A stretch of 64,000 nucleotides of DNA from CBDANO01 sp965197665 (GTDB lineage: Bacteria; Chloroflexota; Dehalococcoidia; Lucifugimonadales; UBA3495), in assembly GCA_965197665.1 (NCBI GenBank), contig CBDANO010000003.1, positions 248,001 to 312,000 on the forward strand, given 5' to 3'. Both the position numbers and the translations under genes were made by a program. Of the stretch, positions 59,045 through 64,000 are shown one piece after another (position 1 is the first letter of the stretch; the number at the start of each line of letters is the position of its first letter). The notes under the pieces are model-generated. The model was given only the letters and a program-made list of their open reading frames with translations, was not told the origin of the DNA and searched no databases.

Positions 59045-59563
59045 TCATTCCCGTCCTCTGACGGAGTGGGACCGGAGCACCCATACGCCTTGGCCCCAGT
59101 CTATCCACTCGCTGCCCGGATGAGGATCACGCCACCGAAAGTGACATCCTTCATCTATGAATACCGAAAAAGCCTCTCTCACGCTACCTCGATCAACGTA
59201 CTATCGTATACGTTGTACGTCCTTCTCAACGCTGCCCTCTCCGGTCCAAAATACTACTGAAGGGTCAAGCTTGGATGGCCAAATGTCTCCACCACGATCA
59301 GCCCTACGGGCATGAGAAGGCTCGTACTTTAACTCAACGGCTACCTCTGCGGAATCCCCGTCGAGGATTGCCAGGTCGGTGCGGGTTCCCCGGAAGATCG
59401 TATGGTCATTGAATACGCGGTACGGTAGGCCCCCTCCTTCTATCTCCAGTGAGATTCGTAACTGCAAAGTCCAAACTATGTCGCGCTCCGCGAAGAATCG
59501 GAAGTCTGTGTACCGCTCTTGCATCCACTGCAGCGCGCTCTCGAATAGGTCAGCAGCTTTCAT
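59045..59563 (-). pseudogene. PD-(D/E)XK-like nuclease gene interrupted by in-frame TAG
   Basis: The open part (59201-59563, 120 residues) has RTDLAILDGDS and VAVELKYEPSH, giving a D-x(n)-E-x-K nuclease core. It ends at TAG 59201-59203 directly after VEKDVQRIR. Reading on in the same frame gives 51 further residues, including FIDEGCHFRWRDPHPGSEW and GQGVWVLRS, before TGA at 59045. This continuation has normal protein-like composition and is probably the original C-terminus. The simplest reading is a nonsense mutation or a sequence error. The gene follows purS after 21 bases and has no ribosome-binding site of its own. Confidence 0.65.
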
Positions 59564-59584
59564 ATAGCTTCAGCCAACATGGTT

Positions 59585-59860
59585 TCAACCCCCCGGCGGG
59601 CGTGCGGCGGAGGGCGCGTCTTCCAAATCGAAGCTGAATTCTTCTATGACAGGGTTGGCCAGCAGCTTCCGGCACATGTCCGAGACTAGTCCCTCGGCTC
59701 TGGCCCGGTCGGCCTCATCGACCCTGACTTCCAAGTACTTGCCGATTCGCACGTCGGAGACTGTCTCGAACCCCAGTTGCTTGAGGCTGGACATAACAGT
59801 CAGCCCTTGGGGGTCGTTGACTACCGGCTTCAGAGTTACTCGAATCTTTGCCAGGTACAC
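59585..59860 (-). CDS. purS: Phosphoribosylformylglycinamidine synthase subunit PurS
   Basis: A 91-residue PurS: AKIRVTLKPVVNDPQGLTV and LGFETVSDVRIGKYLEV are the two conserved beta-alpha units, and NPVIEEFSFDLED closes the fold. PurS joins PurL and PurQ to form FGAM synthase in purine synthesis. PurL and PurQ are not in the window. It follows the DUF3105 gene after three bases, so it is in the purine operon. Confidence 0.93.
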   Translation of the reverse strand: MYLAKIRVTLKPVVNDPQGLTVMSSLKQLGFETVSDVRIGKYLEVRVDEADRARAEGLVSDMCRKLLANPVIEEFSFDLEDAPSAARPPGG

Positions 59861-59863
59861 GGC

Positions 59864-60559
59864 TTACCCCATGCTGCCAAGATTGCCAAAGCCGCACGGG
59901 ATTACTTCCGGGCCCAGATTGCCGGCGTAGGTGCTGAAGAACTTGTCCATCCGGTCCGGGTCGATTCCCTCGATGGTATCCGACACGCCCCAAGTGGCCA
60001 AGGCTACGGTGCCCTCCGGTATCTTGTCGTAGAAACGAGTCAACCCCCAATCCTGGTACAAGTCGATGCCCTCCACCGCGGAGCGCAGTTGGGCGACCTC
60101 TTCTTCGGAGCTCAGGTTGTAGCTCACTACGATGACGCCGTGTTCTAGGTTGTGGGTGGTGCGCTCATCGGGCAGCCCTTCCGTGTAGAACCCGCATTCG
60201 GCCCAATCGTTCCAGTGCTGTCCCGAGGTAGGAGGCGCGGTGCTGTAGCTGACTGTTTCGGAATCCAGCACGTGGGGCCGGGAATAATATTCGCGCATTA
60301 TTTCATGCCGGACTCCGACCCCTTCCACGTATTGGTCGCTGCTCCCGATGGGCAAAGAGTCACTTGTCCCGCCGCCACCTCCGATAAAGGTCGGTATCAT
60401 GAACCCGGCAATGACCAGCACGGCGATAACCGCCGACGCGATGAAGTACAGCTTGTTGGTCTTCTTTTTCTTGGGTGTGGACGCAGCTAGGGTGCCGGCG
60501 GAACGGGAGGCTCTGGGCAGGGCCCGGCCCCGCCGCCGGCGGTGTCTTGATTCGGGCAA
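59864..60559 (-). CDS. DUF3105 membrane-anchored protein
   Basis: A 231-residue protein with a very basic N-terminus, a single membrane helix (ASAVIAVLVIAGFMIPTFIG) and an outside DUF3105 domain recognised by VSYSTAPPTSGQHWNDW, HNLEHGVIVVSYNL and LATWGVSDTIEG. The His residues suggest metal binding; the function is not known. The start is TTG 60559, preceded by GGAGGACGAAG. It sits between purC and purS, which suggests only co-expression, not a role in purine synthesis. Confidence 0.85.
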   Translation of the reverse strand: MPESRHRRRRGRALPRASRSAGTLAASTPKKKKTNKLYFIASAVIAVLVIAGFMIPTFIGGGGGTSDSLPIGSSDQYVEGVGVRHEIMREYYSRPHVLDSETVSYSTAPPTSGQHWNDWAECGFYTEGLPDERTTHNLEHGVIVVSYNLSSEEEVAQLRSAVEGIDLYQDWGLTRFYDKIPEGTVALATWGVSDTIEGIDPDRMDKFFSTYAGNLGPEVIPCGFGNLGSMG

Positions 60560-60574
60560 CTCTTCGTCCTCCGA

Positions 60575-61477
60575 TTACAGGCGTTCCCCGACGATACGGT
60601 AGTAGGCTTCCAGATAACGTTCCGAGGTCTTGGATACCACGTCCCCGGGCAACTTGGGGGCCGGCGGCTCCCGGTCCCAGTCTTGGTCGGTAAGCCAATC
60701 GCGAACGAACTGCTTGTCGAAATTGGGTTGAGACCGGCCCGGCCGGTAGCCGTCCAGGTCCCAGAACCGGCTTGAGTCGGGGGTCAGCAGTTCGTCGATG
60801 AGGATGAGTCGGCCGTCCAGAAGGCCGAACTCCATCTTGGTATCCGCCAGAATGATGCCCCTCTCCAGGGCGTAGTCGCGGGCATATTGATATACCGCCA
60901 GGCTCTGCTCCGCCAACCGCTTCGCCATGTCGGCCCCGACCATGTCGACGACTTCCTGGTCCGTCATATTCTCGTCGTGACCCTCTTCCGCCTTGGTGGT
61001 TGGGGTAAACATTGGTTCGGGAAAAGCTTGGCCTTCCAGCAGCCCCGGGGGCATGGACTTGCCGGAGACCGTCCCGTGCTTCCGGTATTCGGCCCATGCC
61101 GAGCCGGTGATGTAGCCCCTCACGATACACTCGATGTCGATTCGTTCGGCCCGCTTGACCACCATGGCTTGCTTGGCCACGTGGGGAGGCAAGGGCGACA
61201 AGGAACCGTTGGCGTTGATCAACGGCGCCGCTTCGTCCGCGCCGGCCAAGGCGATGAAATGGTTGGGGACCAAGGATTGGGTCAGCCCGAACCAAAACGC
61301 CGACATGCGGTTCAGCACTTGGCCCTTGTCGGGAATGCCGTTGGGCAAGACCACGTCGAAGGCCGATACCCGGTCGGTGGCGACCATCAAGAGGCGCTGA
61401 TCGTCGATGAGATAAGTGTCCCGCACTTTCCCCCGGTGCAGGATACCGGGCAGGCCGGTCTCGATAATCATTCGCAT
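60575..61477 (-). CDS. purC: Phosphoribosylaminoimidazole-succinocarboxamide synthase
   Basis: A 300-residue SAICAR synthase of the longer, yeast-like type. GKVRDTYLIDDQRLLMVATD is the ATP loop, SAFDVVLPNGIPDKG follows, VKRAERIDIECIVRGYITGS carries the CAIR site, and LADTKMEFGLLDGRLILIDE is the second signature. It converts CAIR and aspartate to SAICAR. The start could also be the ATG two codons later. It lies 86 bases after purB. Confidence 0.96.
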   Translation of the reverse strand: MRMIIETGLPGILHRGKVRDTYLIDDQRLLMVATDRVSAFDVVLPNGIPDKGQVLNRMSAFWFGLTQSLVPNHFIALAGADEAAPLINANGSLSPLPPHVAKQAMVVKRAERIDIECIVRGYITGSAWAEYRKHGTVSGKSMPPGLLEGQAFPEPMFTPTTKAEEGHDENMTDQEVVDMVGADMAKRLAEQSLAVYQYARDYALERGIILADTKMEFGLLDGRLILIDELLTPDSSRFWDLDGYRPGRSQPNFDKQFVRDWLTDQDWDREPPAPKLPGDVVSKTSERYLEAYYRIVGERL

Positions 61478-61563
61478 TTCCTTGGCGCATTGAGCGGGAG
61501 CCCAATGAGCGGGGGATAGATTTTGCTATAAGTTAACCGGATCGGACATGGTAAAGACCGGCA

Positions 61564-62874
61564 TCATACGGAAACGTTGGCAGGCAAAAGCCCCAGCCTT
61601 CGATAGATGTCGTCCACGTAACGCACATAGTAGCTGTAGTTGAATATTTGGTCCAACTCTTCCCCGGATAAATGCTCGCGGACAGTCTCGTCGGCCTCCA
61701 CCAGTTCCCGGAAGTCACCGTTACGGTCCCAGGTCACGGCAGCGTTCTTTTGAACGGTCTCGTAGGCTTCCTCCCGGGGAAGCCCGCGGTCTATCAAGGC
61801 CAACAACAACCGCTGGCTGAAGATAAGCCCTCGGCTGCTCTCCACGTTGCTCATCATACGGTCCGGAAGCACCCTCAGGCCCTGAATGATCCGGTTGAAT
61901 ATGCTCAACATGTAGTCTAGGGCCAAGCAGGAGTCGGGCAGGATGATCCGTTCGGCGGAGGAATGGCTGATGTCCCGCTCTCCCCAGAGGGTGACGTTCT
62001 CCAGGGCGGTAACGCTGTGGCCTCGGACCAAGCGGGCTAGGCCGCAGATGCGCTCCGCCAACTCCGGATTGCGCTTATGGGGCATGGACGATGAGCCGGT
62101 CTGCCCGTGGCCGAAGGGTTCTTCCAACTCGCGCAACTCGGTGCGCTGAAGAGAGCGGACCTCGGTGGCGAACTTTTCCAAGGACGCCGCAATCAACGCC
62201 AAGGTCAATACGAAGTGGGCGTAACGGTCCCGTTGAACGATTTGGTTGGACACCGGCTCAGCCCGGAGGCCGAGGCTCAAGCAGACCCTTTCCTCCACCG
62301 ACGGAGGGACGGTGGCGTGGGTCCCCACGGCGCCGGACACCTTGCCCACTCTAACGCTTCCCAAGGCCTCCACCAGCCTGGCCCTTTGCCGTTTCAATTC
62401 CTCCCACCACAACGCCAGCTTGAGGCCGAAGGTCATTGGCTCGGCGTGGACGCCGTGGGTGCGGCCCATCATCATGGTGTCCTTATGATTGACGGCCTGC
62501 TCTCGAAGGAGCCGAATAGCCTCGTCCAAGCCTTGGAGCAGCAAATCGCCGGCCTCGGACAACTGAAGGGCTTGGGCCGTGTCCAGCATGTCCGACGAAG
62601 TGAGTCCCAGATGCAGCCACCTGCCCTCGGGCCCCATGTCTTCGGTGATGGACGTTAGGAAAGCCGTAACGTCGTGGCGGGTGGTCTCGAATATTTCCGT
62701 CATGCGGCGGTGATTGTATTCGGCCAAGCGGAGGCGCTCCATGTCTTCCCGGGGAATTACTCCTTCCTCGGTCCAAGATTCGCAGACCGCCAACTCCACT
62801 TGCAGCCACTTGCGGTACTTGTTTTCGTCGGACCAGACTTTCTTCATGGCGGGCCGGGAGTACCGGTCAATCAT
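61564..62874 (-). CDS. purB: Adenylosuccinate lyase
   Basis: A 436-residue fumarase/aspartase-superfamily enzyme: [20 protein letters not shown] is the usual PurB start, [18 protein letters not shown] and [16 protein letters not shown] follow, and the signature [17 protein letters not shown] supplies the catalytic Ser loop. It acts twice in purine synthesis, on SAICAR and adenylosuccinate. The start overlaps the HAD phosphatase gene by four bases (ATGA). Confidence 0.97.
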   Translation of the reverse strand: MIDRYSRPAMKKVWSDENKYRKWLQVELAVCESWTEEGVIPREDMERLRLAEYNHRRMTEIFETTRHDVTAFLTSITEDMGPEGRWLHLGLTSSDMLDTAQALQLSEAGDLLLQGLDEAIRLLREQAVNHKDTMMMGRTHGVHAEPMTFGLKLALWWEELKRQRARLVEALGSVRVGKVSGAVGTHATVPPSVEERVCLSLGLRAEPVSNQIVQRDRYAHFVLTLALIAASLEKFATEVRSLQRTELRELEEPFGHGQTGSSSMPHKRNPELAERICGLARLVRGHSVTALENVTLWGERDISHSSAERIILPDSCLALDYMLSIFNRIIQGLRVLPDRMMSNVESSRGLIFSQRLLLALIDRGLPREEAYETVQKNAAVTWDRNGDFRELVEADETVREHLSGEELDQIFNYSYYVRYVDDIYRRLGLLPANVSV

Positions 62875-63632
62875 TCGTCGCCCTCCCGGTGGACGCCGAT
62901 ATTCCTGGGCGGCGCGCCCGGACCGGATTGGTCAGGGCCGGGACGATACCCGTTCCGTTGATACTCCTGCACTGCTTTGAGGATGTCATCGAAGCCACCG
63001 AAGGGGCGGTAAGGAATATTCTCGCTGCCGCACTTCTCGGCCAGGGTGCGGTGAGCGAAGAGCACGTCTACCCGGGGCGCCGCCTCGAAGTCGGAGATAC
63101 CGTCCCCGGCGTAGAACACGAAGTGCCCGTCCCGGCGGTACTTGTCCACCACCAAGGCTTTGGAGTTGCCTTGCCGCTCTTGACCGGGCCGGGCGTGGTG
63201 GTACTCGTAGGATATGCCTTGAGCGTCGAAGCGGGTTTCCACCGCGTAAACCGGTACTTCCAGCAGCCCTTCCTTTTCGAGCAACGCTTCGATGTAGAAG
63301 TCTAGGCCCTGGCTCACGATAGCTATGGGTATGCCCTCGGCCCGGCAATAGTCGGACAGCTCTTTGAAGTGGGGGCGAAGATTGGCTTGTTGCTTGACAT
63401 AATCCTGCATGCCGGACCGGCCGGTCCGCATATCGCGAAAAGTGATCTCTTGGTACTCTTTCAGGGTGATTTCGCCGGCGCGGAACTGCCGGCGCACGTC
63501 CTCCCACGCCGGGCCGCCGAAGCGCCGCAACAGCAGTTCGGCCACGTTTTGCTCCGCGGCGGTATCGTCGAAATCGCTCAGTACCGCGGGAGGTCTTCTA
63601 GCGTTCCCGGAGCTGTCGCCGGTAGTCCTCAT
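62871..63632 (-). CDS. HAD-family phosphatase (MtnX/SerB-like)
   Basis: A 253-residue HAD phosphatase. Motif I is SDFDDTAAEQ (Asp20 and Asp22), motif II is AIVSQGLDFYIEALL with the Ser, and motif III/IV is YAGDGISDFEAAPRVD. The size and cap resemble MtnX (phosphatase of methionine salvage) and phosphoserine phosphatases. The substrate is not settled. ATG 63632 overlaps the purE 3' end by 35 bases and has no clear ribosome-binding site, so coupled translation is likely. It sits between purE and purB. Confidence 0.8.
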   Translation of the reverse strand: MRTTGDSSGNARRPPAVLSDFDDTAAEQNVAELLLRRFGGPAWEDVRRQFRAGEITLKEYQEITFRDMRTGRSGMQDYVKQQANLRPHFKELSDYCRAEGIPIAIVSQGLDFYIEALLEKEGLLEVPVYAVETRFDAQGISYEYHHARPGQERQGNSKALVVDKYRRDGHFVFYAGDGISDFEAAPRVDVLFAHRTLAEKCGSENIPYRPFGGFDDILKAVQEYQRNGYRPGPDQSGPGAPPRNIGVHREGDE

Positions 63633-64000
63633 ATGCCTGCCTGATTGAATCGTGCTTGAGACCCAGTATCTCGGCGGCAAGGTAGGCCGCGTTGCGGGCG
63701 CCCCACGCCCCCACCGCCACGCAGGCGACGGGGATACCCGGAGGCATCTGGGCGGTGGCTAGAAGGGCGTCCATTCCCTTGAGCTCGCTGGAGGCCAGGG
63801 GCACGCCGATTACGGGGATAGTAGTCCAGGAGGCCAACACCCCTCCCAGGGCCGCCGAGCCGCCGGCGGCCGCTATCAGGACCTCGATGCCCCGGTCCCG
63901 GGCCTGGACGGCGTATTCCTGTACCCGCTCCGGGGTGCGGTGCGCCGACATGACCCTTACCTCGTAGTCGATGCTGAGTTGCTCAAGGGTGTTCATTGTT
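63598..64000 (-). CDS. purE: N5-carboxyaminoimidazole ribonucleotide mutase, N-terminus cut off
   Basis: The C-terminal 133 or so residues of PurE: DYEVRVMSAHRTPERV, then EVLIAAAGGSAALGGVLASW, IPVIGVPLAS and MPPGIPVACVAVG. These loops bind the ribonucleotide phosphate and the carboxylate. The first strand with the GSxSD motif lies beyond the window end. It isomerises N5-CAIR to CAIR. It is the most upstream visible gene of the purine run. Confidence 0.93.
   Translation of the reverse strand, partial: TMNTLEQLSIDYEVRVMSAHRTPERVQEYAVQARDRGIEVLIAAAGGSAALGGVLASWTTIPVIGVPLASSELKGMDALLATAQMPPGIPVACVAVGAWGARNAAYLAAEILGLKHDSIRQAYEDYRRQLRER

Noticed and set aside
7519..59203. Selenocysteine recoding as the reason for the two interrupted genes
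   Set aside because: Both interrupting codons are TAG, not TGA. I saw no convincing TGA-interrupted gene in the window, though I did not test every gene end.

Overview
This looks like a bacterial chromosome segment of roughly 60% G+C. Genes are densely packed on both strands, mostly in short runs of one to four genes. No rRNA, phage module, transposase or CRISPR array is visible. Gene content points to a Chloroflexota-type heterotroph, perhaps of the SAR202 kind. This is an inference from the mix of luciferase-like flavin monooxygenases, short-chain dehydrogenases (SDRs), amidohydrolases, GMC and HpaB oxidases, MmgE/PrpD and acetamidase/formamidase proteins, an FAD-dependent (ThyX) thymidylate synthase, a PurS subunit and a RskA-type anti-sigma factor. 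It is not proven by any marker gene in the window.

Layout. 1-1.1 kb: end of a PD-(D/E)XK nuclease gene, a small zinc-ribbon protein and a YfcE-like phosphoesterase. 1.1-12.6 kb: catabolic enzymes (HpaB-type monooxygenase with a GMC oxidoreductase, YtcJ-like amidohydrolase, SDR, an agmatinase-like gene broken by an in-frame TAG, two Amidohydrolase_2 paralogues, a nitroreductase, a PAC2-family protein). 12.8-15.5 kb: a Gly/Ala-rich repeat protein and two membrane proteins (YihY, Yip1). 15.6-23.8 kb: alpha/beta hydrolases, one with a complete fluoroacetate-dehalogenase signature, plus DUF1028, PPOX, luciferase-like, retropepsin-like, DAO-type and SDR proteins. 24.4-28.3 kb: housekeeping, with a selenocysteine tRNA, thioredoxin, an RlmD/TrmA-type methyltransferase fused to Maf, and the Tat translocase. 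28.5-38.1 kb: central metabolism, with Lpd, a 2-oxoacid:ferredoxin oxidoreductase, an E2 acyltransferase, a ThDP enzyme and a double-domain ThyX protein. 38.2-42.7 kb: SRPBCC, sigma/anti-sigma pair, MmgE/PrpD, luciferase-like protein. 42.8-47.3 kb: a large CHAT-like/STAND/TPR protein with a metzincin-like partner; both appear to have lost their catalytic residues. 47.6-55.2 kb: NTF2-like paralogues, SDR, Uma2, ThDP enzyme, D-aminoacylase, acetamidase. 55.4-59 kb: a small HTH protein beside an AT-rich island, a PLP-dependent dehydratase, an AIR-synthase-like protein, a cupredoxin lipoprotein. 59-64 kb: a nuclease gene broken by TAG, then a purine run read right to left: purE, HAD phosphatase, purB, purC, DUF3105, purS.

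The genes suggest an aerobic or microaerobic life on many small organic compounds: oxygenases and hydrolases open substrates and the 2-oxoacid enzymes feed the products into central metabolism. The most unusual items are the paired pseudo-proteases next to a STAND ATPase, the methyltransferase-Maf fusion, the selenocysteine tRNA directly behind thioredoxin, a dispersed palindromic repeat family at three loci, and two genes interrupted only by an in-frame amber codon.
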